Below are positions 28,081 through 39,133 of a stretch of DNA of 64,000 nt, in pieces (the first letter of the stretch is position 1; every line of letters begins with the position of its first letter). Below the pieces are notes generated by a model. That model worked only from the letters and a program-made list of their open reading frames with translations. It was not told where the DNA came from and made no database searches. Origin of the DNA: Echinometra lucunter (Eukaryota > Echinodermata > Echinoidea > Camarodonta > Echinometridae). The translations under genes and the position numbers were made by a program. The DNA lies in contig CM057165.1 of the NCBI GenBank assembly GCA_029962745.1, positions 6,520,730 to 6,584,729 on the forward strand, given 5' to 3'.

Positions 28081-28248
28081 TTTCCCCTTGTATCTCCTTC
28101 TCTTGGGATGTAATGTGTAACTCATTATTCACCTGCTCATGAATTTTTGGCCATAACGATCATTTCATGCAAGCAACCATGCAAACTGTTATCGCCCCCT
28201 CCTGCGGCTGGCTGCATTATTGTGCTCGATAGGGACCTGTTACTATAT

Positions 28249-28748
28249 NNNNNNNNNNNNNNNNNNNNNNNNNNNNNNNNNNNNNNNNNNNNNNNNNNNN
28301 NNNNNNNNNNNNNNNNNNNNNNNNNNNNNNNNNNNNNNNNNNNNNNNNNNNNNNNNNNNNNNNNNNNNNNNNNNNNNNNNNNNNNNNNNNNNNNNNNNNN
28401 NNNNNNNNNNNNNNNNNNNNNNNNNNNNNNNNNNNNNNNNNNNNNNNNNNNNNNNNNNNNNNNNNNNNNNNNNNNNNNNNNNNNNNNNNNNNNNNNNNNN
28501 NNNNNNNNNNNNNNNNNNNNNNNNNNNNNNNNNNNNNNNNNNNNNNNNNNNNNNNNNNNNNNNNNNNNNNNNNNNNNNNNNNNNNNNNNNNNNNNNNNNN
28601 NNNNNNNNNNNNNNNNNNNNNNNNNNNNNNNNNNNNNNNNNNNNNNNNNNNNNNNNNNNNNNNNNNNNNNNNNNNNNNNNNNNNNNNNNNNNNNNNNNNN
28701 NNNNNNNNNNNNNNNNNNNNNNNNNNNNNNNNNNNNNNNNNNNNNNNN
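28249..28748. other. Assembly gap of 500 N
   Basis: Exactly 500 N, the usual placeholder for an unsized gap. Reading frames across it have no meaning. Confidence 1.
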
Positions 28749-30336
28749 CCAACACAATATCCAGCCTTTGTGCTTCGCACACAATATATACCGCAGAAGG
28801 AAATGGAGAGGGTATGTGGTTGTCAATTTAGTTTTAAGATCTTAAGCTTAAAAGATGAAAAGACAAATATTGATCTCCCCATCCAATTAGATCTTTTCTA
28901 TATACAGCGGTGGTTTTAAGGTGTCTTTTGAGAATATCCATCACAAAGTATAGATCTCTGCGCAGTTTAATCGTGTTTGCATGTTTTCTTGATTGTGTCT
29001 GCTCATTTGTTTGTTGTGTTTTTATGATTTTAGTTTTGCTTTTGATTTGATAATAGGCCCTAATGATAATGAGAGCAATAATGATAGTAATGAAGATGAT
29101 GATGACGATGGTAATAATAACAATAACTACTACTATAACTACTACAACCAGTGGCGTAATGAGCCGAATTTTTTTTTTTTTTTTTTTTTTTTTTGGGGGG
29201 GGGGGGGCTCAATCTTTGCGAGGAGCGAAGCGACCAATCCTGAGGGAGTGTAGCGACCGAGCCGGGGGTAGCCCCCCCCCCCCCCCTCACGATACGGAGC
29301 TTTTTCATTTTTTCGACTTAAAAATGTGCAATCCGCAAAACCCGAAAAGGAAATTCCGACTTCAGTTCAGTTCAATTTTTATTTTTTCTCATTTCCAACA
29401 AAAGAAGTAAATATCATGAAAAATAAACATTTGAAGTAGAATACATGCAATATGAAACATCAAATTTGATGACATGTACATGTACTATTGTAGGTAAGCG
29501 TGTCATGATACCGACCGGAAAAGGATTTTTTTTCATGAAATTTGAAACATGATTATGAAAACATGCAGCCCAAATAATCTACGCAAGTTTCAAACAAATG
29601 CCAGCGTTACACAAAATACTTTATTACTTATGATAGTAATACAAACAAAGACACTATGAAATAAAACGGACGAGCATGGAGAAGGTGTGATGCGGTGGGG
29701 TACCAGGGTTTCACTCCCACGGCAAAGGAGCAATATTGATGGTTTGCAACTCTGTAAAAGAACACTATTTGGGACTACAAACTTAAAGCCCGTGTCTAGT
29801 TTTGGTAAATCTAAGAATATTCATTATCAAAATTTGAATCCATTGTCAGATAAACAGATAAAACCGAGTGTTATATCATAAAAACATATATTGTGTGAAA
29901 GAAGCGACCTAAAAACTGATATACATGGGTAGAGTTTTCAATTAAAATGTCCAAAATGAAAATCTCGGGGACCCCGAGATTTGGTTATATTTTTTCTTTT
30001 TTGGTATTGAACCACTTTACAAACATGGAATAGGAAAAAAAATTCAGGACACAATCTTCGTATATAGCTTCCTGATATACATACACTAAATTAAACTAAT
30101 AAACGCCTTCAAGGTGTATATTAAGAAAAATAATAACATTACCAAGAGAGGGCGCTAAATCTGATTTAACTCTGTGATTTAACGGTCAAATTCAAATTTT
30201 CACGAATCCATAAAGAATGATTTAACAGGCATCACACGTTGGTAAGATATAAATAATAGAATACTAGTCCAACTAATTCACAGTTTTTTAATCTTTACCA
30301 AAACTAGACACGGCCTTTAACACCTTATAGTAATGA
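28749..30336. other. Intergenic, with one hAT-like end
   Basis: At 29151 a CAGTGGCGTAATGAGCC end is followed by T and G runs, the GGAGCGAAGCGACC core at 29222 and a C run up to about 29286. This is a fragment of the hAT-like group; its other end was not found. Nothing is recognised from 29300 to 30336 apart from short AT-rich stretches. Confidence 0.5.
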
Positions 30337-30750
30337 CGTATATAAAGAATAATAATTGCGTAGCTTCCTCAATGTTCCCGAGAGCTGTCATCCATTTTGA
30401 ATCAAGGGTTGAAAAAATGCTTCCGCCGGGAATCGAACCCGGGTCACTGGCTTAGAACGCCAATGACTTACCAGTAGACCACAGAAGCGGGCCAGCAGTT
30501 AGGCGTGACCGAATCCAACTGACCGACAGACAGATTTCCAACCCTTTTTGATCCTTTATTTTGGAGCAGGTGAGTTAATGAACAATGAGAAGCCGCATGC
30601 CGCAGTTGGATGTCAGCTAGAAGCCTGGATACATGCATAAGTCAGAATAAGGGGACAATAGATTGAAAGAAATTTGACAAATGCAAACAACTTTGGCAAC
30701 TCCCTTGTAAATAATAAACACTGAAAGAAATGAAAATTTCTCCCATTTTC
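30337..30750 (-). repeat. tRNA-bearing repeat cassette, copy 1
   Basis: This segment is nearly identical to 33976-34393, and its tRNA-flanking part (about 290 bases) recurs inverted at 62075-62360. Conserved outer phrases are attgcgtagct-ccctcaatgt, catccattttga, a tRNA gene, cagcagttaggcgtgaccga, and ccctttttgatcctttattt. Similarity extends well outside the tRNA on both sides. Confidence 0.85.
30418..30488 (-). tRNA. tRNA with UCU anticodon and Gly-like body, copy 1 (diverged)
   Basis: Cloverleaf of 71 bases. The anticodon loop is GTTCTAA (UCU). The T arm CCGGG-TTCGATT-CCCGG is intact. Relative to the 34 kb copy it has three changes in the acceptor and D arm, including a pair change GCTTCTG/CGGAAGC that keeps pairing. 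TTTTTT follows the discriminator A as a Pol III terminator. Confidence 0.7.
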
Positions 30751-30811
30751 ATTTCTTTCAGTGTTTATTATTTACAAGGGAGTTGCCAAAGTTGTTTGCA
30801 TTTGTCAAATT

Positions 30812-30812
<1 letters not shown>
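30670..30812. repeat. Perfect palindrome, 68-bp arms, 7-base loop
   Basis: 30670-30737 is the exact reverse complement of 30745-30812, with loop ttctccc. It sits at the end of the tRNA cassette and is followed by (TA)n. In the related cassette near 34390 only the left arm, the loop and about 11 bases of the right arm remain. Confidence 0.97.
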
Positions 30813-30842
<30 letters not shown>

Positions 30843-30892
30843 AAGAAAGATGTCCCTTCGCAAAACGTGTGCAGTGCTTCATTTTAGTACAC

Positions 30893-31017
30893 AGTGAAAG
30901 AAAATAAATGGAATGAAGCTGTTCAGACCTGATGAAGGCCATGTTGGCCGAAAGCTTGCCAATACAATAAAAGGACAAGATTGAGAGCTACGTCAGCTTC
31001 ATTCCATTTATTTTCTT

Positions 31018-31022
<5 letters not shown>
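30893..31022 (+). ncRNA. Hammerhead-ribozyme-like hairpin between 29-bp inverted arms
   Basis: The arms 30893-30921 and 30994-31022 are perfect reverse complements. Between them lies CTGATGA (30929-30935), a GGCC-atgtt-GGCC hairpin after one extra A, then GAAA (30950-30953). Next comes GCT (30954-30956), able to pair with AGC (30986-30988), then TA as a UH cleavage site. GAC before the core can pair with GTC at 30992-30994. The order matches a type I hammerhead: core C, stem II, GAAA, stem III, UH, stem I. Mismatches: an unpaired A at the base of stem II and one bulged C in stem I. Penelope-like retroelements are known to carry hammerheads, so this may be such a terminus. Confidence 0.5.
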
Positions 31023-31070
<48 letters not shown>

Positions 31071-31090
31071 GTATATATATATATATATAT
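31023..31090. repeat. (AT)n microsatellite
   Basis: Mostly perfect at repeats with a gggt interruption at 31069-31072. Others of the same kind lie at 30819-30842, 32521-32547, 46589-46634, 60060-60120 and 62398-62480. Confidence 0.97.
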
Positions 31091-31186
31091 TCCCAAGGTA
31101 ATTTCATATTCATCATATGTATTACTGATGAAAAGTAAGACAAAGATTGCAGAAACCTTTAGTACAAAGAGTGTACGAGTAATAAA

Positions 31187-32519
31187 CAGAGGCGTCGATC
31201 CTGGGGGGGGGGGGGCCGGGGGGCAAAGATATCATTTTGCCCCCCCCCAATAATTTCCCAACCAACAAAAAAAAAAGAAAAAAAGGAAAAAGAAAAAAGG
31301 AAGAGAAAAGAAAGGAAAAGGAAGGAAGGAAGTGAAATGAAAGCGTAAAACAAGAGAAAAGAAAGAAAATGAGAAACTGGGAAGCGCTCGCTCGCTTCGC
31401 TCGCTCGCATTTAAGTATCTTATCCAATGCCGATGATAATTACTATTCTTATGAAAGGAAATCGGTTTGCATCTTGTGTTTCTATCTAATGTTATACTAT
31501 TCTTCTTTTCATAGAAAGTAATATAACCAAACAAGATATCACTCCTAGAAATCGAGCGGCCAGTTGACCTAAAAATAGATAAACTTTCAGGAGACAACGG
31601 CCTGGATAAAAAGAAAAAAACGCAAAACAAAAACATATTTTTCGTTAACTCGCTCGCTACTCTCGCTGGTAAAAGCTGGATACAAGATGATTTCGGGCAG
31701 CAAGTAGCTTAATATAGCAGCGAGATTCCAAAATATCATCATATTTGGGCAGCAAGGTGGTTGACAAAGATTTTGGGACGAATCCATATAATTTTGCCGG
31801 GATCGGCCGTTGACTTTGCTCGCTATGGTAGAAACAGAATGGATTCGGACTGCAAGCGAGGTAGATAAAACAGTGTCATACTCGGCACACAGGTGATCGG
31901 ATGTATTATTTAGATATCATACAGGCATGACAGGTTTATAGTGTATTCTCATGATAATGATGATAATAATATTCCGTTCTTGTATAGCGCATATCACATT
32001 TTTATCACATTATTATGATGACGAAATACTTTTCTATCATATGGAAAAGGGTATATTTTTCCTCGCTCACTGCGCTCGCTCGTTTCATAATAATGGTTTT
32101 GAAAAGCAAACGAATTCGGTGAGATGAGACCGAATAGATAATGTAGATGTTTCATTGGCTCACAGCATAATTTGCCGAAGGGTTTACTACATCTACCATG
32201 AAAAACAGTGTGTGCTTCCTCGCTCGCTTCGCTCGCTCGTAATATTAAAAAACAGAGTGGTTTGGGGCAGCAACAATGGGCCAACGATGTGACAAAGTAG
32301 AGTTCATATCTGGCAGCGAGGTAACCATATACATATATATTAGGTATCATTTATGCCTATATGATAACTAAACCCTTCTCTCATAACAAGAAATTTGTTA
32401 TTTTTTGCTCGCTCGCTTCGCTCGCTCGCAAAATTAAAAAAAAAAAGCAGGATGGTTCACATAGCAAGTTGCCTAATTTCTCCAATTTGAAAATGCTTCA
32501 CGTTGATATAGGCCTATGT

Positions 32520-32550
<31 letters not shown>

Positions 32551-32660
32551 GTGAGGGTGTGTGTGTGTGTGTGTGTGTGTACAAATAGTAGCCGTGGGTT
32601 CATCTCCGCTTGGTCGTCTTGCCCCCCCCCCCCAATCCGAAAAATGGATCGACGCCTCTG
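31187..32660 (+). mobile_element. hAT-like non-autonomous transposon, full copy A (1474 bp)
   Basis: The ends CAGAGGCGTCGATCC and GGATCGACGCCTCTG are a perfect 15-bp inverted pair. The element is flanked by the 8-bp direct repeat gtaataaa (31179-31186 and 32661-32668). CAGNG ends with 8-bp duplications are diagnostic of the hAT superfamily. G and C runs follow the left end and a C run precedes the right end. The interior has degenerate units of about 150-260 bases, several beginning with a CTCGCTCGCTTCGCTCGC core (31385, 32062, 32219, 32407). There is no transposase; frames such as RASEASEE are translations of the core motif. Confidence 0.9.
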
Positions 32661-33396
32661 GTAATAAATTATTCGAAGCTATACTTTTTCTATTAGACTT
32701 GATGATCATTTATTTCCATTTTATCATCGCACATTTACAAACTTTCAGAATAATAGGCACTTAAAATCATACACAGAAAACAGGGTAATCATGAGTAGAG
32801 CTTGCAGTTTACCGTTTGAATTCCATGTATGGCTTCCCATAAGGCAATTATAGCCGTTATGAAAAAAATGTTGCGTTGTATTTCGTAACGGTTGTGATTC
32901 CTCCATTTATTATACTCTCCCTTTAACATGTTTAACATAATAAACGCTTGTATGTTTACAGTGGCGTAGCTCAAGACAAGACGGGGCGGGGTGGGGGGGG
33001 GGGACGGTGTATTCAATGGCTGACATGCAAAACAACAATGTCGGAATTAGTGGAGGTGTTATAAGCCCCTTCCCTCTCCTTCTGCCCCTTTTCTTTTCCT
33101 CTTCATGTTCATTTATTGCGGGGACTACCCTTTTTCTCATTTTTTTTTTTTTTTTTTTTACCTTTGACTGCGCATGGACTAATTCATTAGTTGAAATGCG
33201 AATTACCAATGCCATTATAAGGAAGGTATAGGATGCTGTAGTAGCGTATTGTTTTTAAGTTCTCTCTGCTCACTCATTTTCTTTCTGTAGTTCGTTCTCG
33301 TTTTGTTTTCGTTTCCGTTTTCGAATTCAGTATGCATTGTCCCCATGCCCCAGTAATTTTGAGTGCTTGTATATATCGTGCAACCACGTCCTGTAC
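32661..33396. other. Intergenic with a lone hAT-like end
   Basis: A CAGTGGCGTAGCTCAAG end followed by G runs lies at 32960-33003; its partner was not identified. The rest shows nothing recognisable. Confidence 0.45.
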
Positions 33397-34065
33397 CAGT
33401 GGCGTAACTACGGGGGGGGGGGGCACGGGGGCACGTGCCCCCCCCCCCCCCCAATCGGCTGACAAAAAAAAATAGAAAAGAAAAGAAAGGAGAAGGAAAG
33501 AGAAAAGAAAGGGGAAAACAAGGAAAAGGAAAATGGTACATCGGGAAGCGCTCCCTCGCTTCACTCGCTAGCAATTTAGTAACTTAACCAATGCCAATGC
33601 TAATTACTACTCTTATGAAAGGAATCCGTTTGCATCTTGTGTCTCAATCTGATGTTATAGACTGCTATTGTTCCACTCATAGAATGTTAGTAATAACTAC
33701 CTCTGGATTTCACTCCAAGAAGTTTACCTAAAAAGGGCCCTTTTAGTAGATGGTCTACACAAAAAACAAAAATTCCCATCTTTTCGTTCGCTAGCTCGCT
33801 ACTCCCGCTAGTAAAAGCTAGAAACAGAATGATTTCGGACACGGCAATCTTATTTCAGAAGCGAGTTAGCAAAGTATCATAATATTTGGGCAGCGAGGAA
33901 GTTCACAAAATTTTAAAAAAAAAAACCTACTGTATTTTGCTGACGAATCCATGCATATACGGTATATATATATATATACTGAAAGAAAATGGGAGAATAA
34001 TAATTGCGTAGCTCCCTCAATGTTCCCCAAGGCTGTCATCCATTTTGACTCAAGGGTTGAAAAAA

Positions 34066-34136
34066 TGCCTCCGCCGGGAATCGAACCCGGGTCACTGGCT
34101 TAGAACGCCAATGCCTTACCACTAGACCACAGAGGC
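34066..34136 (-). tRNA. tRNA with UCU anticodon and Gly-like body, copy 2
   Basis: Intact 71-base cloverleaf, identical to the copy at 62200-62270. Acceptor GCCTCTG/CGGAGGC, D arm GTCT/AGGC with GG in the loop, anticodon stem TTGGC/GCCAG with loop GTTCTAA, variable loop TGAC, T arm CCGGG-TTCGATT-CCCGG, discriminator A. TTTTTT follows directly. By anticodon it is tRNA-Arg(UCU); the body looks like metazoan tRNA-Gly(UCC). Confidence 0.85.
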
Positions 34137-34394
34137 GGGCCAGCAGTTAGGCGTGACCGAATCCAACTGACATATTTCCAACCCTTTTTGATCCTTTATT
34201 TTGGAGCAGGTGAGTTAATGAACAATAAGAAACCGCATGCCGCAGTTGGATGTCAGCTAGAAGCCCGGATACATGCATAAGTCAGAATAAGGGGACAATA
34301 GATTGAAAGAAATTTGACAAAAGCAAACAACTTTGGCAACTCCCTTGTAAATAATAAACACTGAAAGAAATGAAAATTTCTCCCATTTTCATTT

Positions 34395-35063
34395 CAGCGG
34401 TGGGCGCTCCAACTTTTATAGTACACAAGTCAATAGCGCGTTATGTACATTCGTTCGATTTTTTTGTCTATTTTTACCAGTATATGTAGATTTATTTTAA
34501 TATTTGCAATGAGAATTATCAGGGAAGTTCAGGTCGCAGCTGTGCGGTGCTCAAATGCCACAAGAATTAGAGAAAGTTTAAGAATTGGAAGCTAACTGAG
34601 TGCGAAATTCACTCGCTTTTGACTCATGAAGCCTGTTTGTGTGAGAAGCCGTATACTCCCTACACAGGTTTCCGTAAGCAATGTGAAGGAATTCGTCACC
34701 AGTGGGTAAAAACATCAACAGAAAGGACTTCGAAGTCAAGAAACATTATCATTATGTACTTTGGCGTAAAATTTAACGAGTGAAAACATGACTTTGTAAA
34801 CAGAGTAAGATTTAGGGCTCCCGTTTACTACGGCTGCTATGCTGCAATCGAACTTTTACTGACAAAACAAAGTTGAAAAACCATCGAAAGTACAAAAATA
34901 CATCATACCTTAATCCGTCAGATATGACCTCATCTACCCATTTATCCATGCTTTATTTTATTGATCTAGAATAAAGTAAATGGAACAATATCGGGGCATA
35001 TCTCATATCTTACATTCATTTTGTACACAGAGCCAATCGCGGTCAGCGCGCTTGCCCACCGCA
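34395..35063. mobile_element. hAT-like element (CAGCGGTGGGC ends), about 670 bp
   Basis: The left end CAGCGGTGGGCGCTC faces GCGCGCTTGCCCACCGCAG. It abuts the truncated palindrome arm of the tRNA cassette. The interior is AT-rich without a coding frame. Confidence 0.5.
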
Positions 35064-35435
35064 GCAATGGCGTCGCCGATAGAGGGCCAAATACATAAAC
35101 CGGAGGTGAAATTGGTCTATAGGCCTACAGTGGTCCGATAGTGTATTTTGACAATAAAATAACATGTCTTCTATTGCAAATAAAGCTGTAATTTTCGGCT
35201 AGCTCGCTTCGCTCGCTCGCAAAGTTTAAAAACAGGGTGGTATCTAGCAAGATGCATTATTTTTCCAAAATTATCAAACGCTTCACGTCCCTAAAGACAC
35301 CTTGGGTCGAGATTACTGCCGTGATTGTGTGTGTTAAAAACAACAACAACAACAACACATGCACATGTTGGTGTCAATATGCATATAGCACATCACTTTA
35401 TTTGATAGACGATAAAACAGCAATGTAGATAAAAT

Positions 35436-35529
35436 GCCTCACTCAAACGCATAAGTGCCGTGCCGGGCAATGAACCCCGGACCTTCGCGTCTCCATTCAG
35501 GCACCTTAAACCACTCGACTACGGCACCT
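35436..35529 (-). mobile_element. tRNA-derived SINE head
   Basis: On the minus strand the head begins GGTGCCGTAGTCGAGTGG, then TTTAAGGTGCC, and ends near GGGGTTCATTGCCCGGCAC. It is followed by the aagtgcgtttgagtgaggc-type body seen at 55756-55870 (cttatgcccttt, ggcattttatct). Confidence 0.65.
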
Positions 35530-35596
35530 CTATGACATGTTATTGTTAACATGATAGAAATAACCACACACCCGCACAAACTTGTTCACTCGGTGC

Positions 35597-35838
35597 CATG
35601 GCTGTACGTAGCAGGGGGCAGGGTGGAGGTTGCCCCCCCCCCCGAAATTTTGAATACTTAACATTTTTTTACTGAAAAATCCACCAAAAGTGTGTACCAG
35701 ATCCTTCAGTTTAAATTTTGAAAATGCAAAAGTGCCCTCATGATCGGCTCGGTCGCTTCGCTCCCTCGCTTTTGTATTTCTTCGAAAATTTTACGCGCCT
35801 TGCCCCCCCCCCGGAAAAAAATTCTGCGTACGGCCATG
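35597..35838. mobile_element. hAT-like mini-element (CATGGCTGTACG ends)
   Basis: The ends CATGGCTGTACGTAGCAG and CTGCGTACGGCCATG are inverted. The flanks ctcggtgc and cttggtgc are an 8-bp duplication with one change. Inside, C runs flank a segment with the CGGTCGCTTCGCTCCCTCGC core. A second copy lies at 41470-41738 in the other orientation. Confidence 0.8.
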
Positions 35839-36619
35839 CTTGGTGCCCCCCCCCCCCAATGCGTTGACCCACGGTACGCCACTGTACTGTACTGTACTGT
35901 ACGCGGAATGCGCGATAGATCAACCTCATGATCCTCGGGCCCTATACACTTTTGATTCCGACATAAATTTGATTACATTTCGAAATGAAGGCAAATAAAG
36001 AGATCGATAATAGCAGAGATGCTTCTGACATTTCCTATCTTGGCGCCAAATTGATGTTTTTATCGGAGCAGCCATGTGTTTTGACTGCACTTAAAGCCCT
36101 CTGGGAAAAGCAATGAATTGAATTTGGGTGGACTCAATTTGTGCTGTTGAAAGTAACATGAAGAAAGTGATTTTGTATATAGCCATGGTTTGTATTCACG
36201 AAAGCATACTCTCTAAATTAAAACAAAGGATGAACTTTCACTCCAATCAAGCATGATTCTTTTTTTTTTAAATCGGAGACCAGAGTGGATATTGCTTTTC
36301 ATTATTCATATTACTGGGAAAGCCGAGTATTGGTGCATGGTGACTTTCAAAGATATTACGATTAGAAACGATTTATTTTGTTATTTCTATTTTGTTTATT
36401 TTCCTCGAGTCTCCACCCTTTGCCTTTTTTCTCATAGCCCCCCCCCCCTTCTGATTCTGATCATCTCCATTTCTTACAATTCTGTATTACACCTCTATCC
36501 TGTAATAAATATCACGTTATACTTTTAGTAATTTTGTCCAACTGAAGAGATCATAACGGTATTTACCCTATCCCATTTTTACTACTCTAATCAGCTAATG
36601 TTCTCATTCTCATCATGGG

Positions 36620-37080
36620 TGATGTTAGTTATTTCGAAGGTTCGTTATTCCGAAGGTTTGTTATTCCAAAACACGCAAATTACGTACACCTAGATGTTCA
36701 TTAGTCCGAAAATGAAAAAGGGTTCGTTAATCCGAACATTTATGGCGTTATTCCGAAGGTTCGTTAGTCCGAAAATAAAATAAGATTCGTTATTCCGAAG
36801 GTTCATTAATCCGAAAATGAAATAGGGTTTGTTATTCCGAAGGTTCGATAGTCCAAAAATGAAATAAGGTTTGTTAGTCCCAAAATAACTAACGATACCA
36901 AACCTTATTTCATTTTTCGGACTAACGAACCTTATTTCGTTTTCGGATTAACAAACCTTCGGAATAACGAACATTTTTTTTTTTTTTTCATTTTAGGACT
37001 AACGAACCTTCGGAATAACGTCCCTTATTTCATTTTCGGAGTATCGAACCTTCGAAAAAACGAATCTTCGGACTAACGAA
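36620..37080. mobile_element. Foldback repeat built of TTCGTTATTCCGAAGG units
   Basis: The left half is a string of ttcgttattccgaagg and ttcgttagtccgaaaatga units. The right half has the inverted equivalents (cattttcggactaacgaacc, ccttcggaataacgaac), with the centre near 36893. Each unit is itself nearly palindromic (TTCGTTA-TCCGAA). There is no coding frame. It has the structure of a foldback element or a long inverted satellite. Confidence 0.85.
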
Positions 37081-37575
37081 ATGTAACCAAAATGTGCCAT
37101 GAGTGTAATTATATTTCCAAACAACTTTGGGCATTTCTTTGAGCATTTCTTTTTATCAAATTTGATGGAAATTTTGCCCATTCTATAGTAATTACTGCTT
37201 ATTTTTTACCCTGACTGGACAATATGCTTCCAATATCGGGTAAAAAATATTGCCCAACGTTGGTTGGACATAATTACTGTTGTGCTGGTTAAAATTTTAC
37301 CCAATCTTTTTTTAAAGTGTATATAATGATTGTAGAACTCTAGCAGAAATACAAAGAAAAAGAACGCATTTGTGTCACCCCATTTTATTGTAACATTCTC
37401 ACAAAAAAAATAGAAAGACAAGCATGATATTATCTCAATAAGAAGAAACAAATGCAACATTCCTAAAAGTTTCTTTTTTAGAAATAAATCTCTTCTCCAT
37501 CATACTTTGTCCACGTAGGCATGAAAGAATCATAAGGAGGGATATATTCTCTTTATTCTCTTTATCTGTTTATAA

Positions 37576-37880
37576 TCGATGTGTTGGCTCAGTAGACTGA
37601 GCGTCCGTCTTTACAATCGGGAGGTCTCGGGTTCGAACCCAGGCCGCGTCATACCAAAAGACGTTAAAAGATGGGAGTTGCTGCTACCTTCTTTGGCGTT
37701 CAAGAATCGAAAAGGATAGAGCAACGTCGATCTGGCGCTGCTCAGTGGCTGCCGGGCCCACGATGAATTGGCCAAAAAGAGTTTCCTTTCCCGGACAATA
37801 AAATTTGGAGATTTTTTAAAATGGTAATTCCATTTGAAACCACCATCAGGCACTACAAGCTGAGTCATTGAACGAGTTTA
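37576..37880 (+). mobile_element. tRNA-derived SINE
   Basis: The head at 37581-37648 has GTTGGCTCAGTAGACTGAGC (A box) and GGGTTCGAACCC (B box). A body follows with caaaagacgttaaaagatgg and a cggtggctgccgg-like stretch. The end is uncertain. Confidence 0.7.
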
Positions 37881-38314
37881 TGGATGCATGCATTGTGATA
37901 ACACTGCTGTTATCATGACAATGATAACACTGCTGTTATCATTGTCACAGCGTAAAGTAGGAAGATGCCCCAGATAAAATATTGCACGCCTGACCGTGGG
38001 GTTTCAAAATAAATGCTAACATTTTTCAAGGATAAAAATCTATGCTCTCTTCCCTTCCATCTGTTGCTATAGTTACATTTAATATTTTGCAGTTTGATTT
38101 ATGTTTCACATCGGGCTGTGAAAGAGAAAGCTCTAGTCTTTTGAGTGCATGGATTAAATCAATTTTGACCAATGCCAATTCGATTGAGGAAGCGAGGGAT
38201 CTGAAATTATCCGCTGTCCATTATTATCCTCTTCAATGTTGCCAAATCCGGTTTCAATTTGATTACAGAATATAGGTCCACAGACTCCATACCATGATTA
38301 TGTTCATATTCTCC

Positions 38315-38549
38315 TACACTCTTAAAAATCCGAGTCAGACTAATCCGGAAAACACTCCGTTGGGGCCACACTCCATTCCGGGCCAAAAAATGACCCGGAA
38401 AAGGGTCACGAAGAGATGATTCCGAATCACATTTGACCTGATTCCGGCTCATTTTTACTGTAATCTGGGTCAATTTTGACCCGGAATGGAGTCTGGCCCC
38501 AACGGACTATTTTCCGGGTCAAGTTTGACTCGGAATTTTTAAGAGTGTA
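38315..38549. mobile_element. Palindromic MITE (TACACTCTTAAAAATCCGAG ends)
   Basis: TACACTCTTAAAAATCCGAG and its mirror CTCGGAATTTTTAAGAGTGT lie at the ends. Inner phrases cgttggggcc-acactccatt and aatggagtctggccccaacg are also inverted. At 235 bp most of the element is palindromic, with repeated TGACCCGGAA motifs. Confidence 0.85.
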
Positions 38550-39133
38550 CGAACTAAATGAAAGTGAATTCAATTTTATATCGATACCTTGAAATTATGA
38601 GAAGGAAAAAAAAACCAAAGTTTCCTGTATAACAGTTGGCCATACACACAAAAAAGAAGAAAATATAAAACAAAATACTGAATTATGGATTTCTTTATAT
38701 AATGTTTCCATATTTTGTGAGTTTTAAAGGGTAAACCTACCAGTACTACCTACTAGGCTGATTTTTTTCTTCTTCTTTTTCAGATATCTGTCCGGAGATG
38801 CGAATCCCCTCCCCCCACCGGCCTTGTGAATAACTTTCAAATGTGCCGGTGCATTTGTGCATGCAAGCACATCGTTAAATCAACCGAGACACGATGACTC
38901 AATAATTCATGTTGAATAAAAATGAAACTCGGGGGCTTCTGGCAAAAAGTCATCACTGTCATTCTACTGTGCTGAGTGCACAATGAGTATAACGGAAGGG
39001 GGAGGGGAGAGGGGCTCAGGGTCTGTAACCCCCAACTCCATACCACAGTTGGAATTTCAAGGGCGCCAGCAGAATGCAAAGCCTCTATACTGGGGGGAGG
39101 GGGAGGGGTACTCCTTTCCTAATTCAACCTTAA

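Larger units (their letters stand above)
33397..35884. mobile_element. hAT-like element, copy C, broken up by nested insertions
   Basis: It begins CAGTGGCGTAACTACGG and ends GGTACGCCACTG. The flanks tcctgtac and tactgtac agree at 7 of 8 positions. The parts 33397-33960 and about 35170-35280 are homologous to copy A (for example ccaatgc-gatgataattact, gcatcttgtgt, caaacgcttcacgt). In between lie a tRNA cassette (33976-34393), a CAGCGGTGGGCG element (34395-35063), a SINE (35436-35529) and a CATGGCTGTACG mini-element (35597-35838). Confidence 0.7.

Noticed and set aside
28137..28845. Long frames spanning the N block
   Set aside because: They exist only because N is not read as a stop.
31122..32350. 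RASEASEE and SERSERG-containing frames as a protein family
   Set aside because: They arise from the GAGCGAAGCGAGCG core in a hAT-like element; frames are short, broken and differ between copies.
36253..36528. Plus-strand 91-codon hydrophobic frame
   Set aside because: Leu/Ile/Phe-rich from an AT-rich stretch, with no membrane-protein family features beyond composition.
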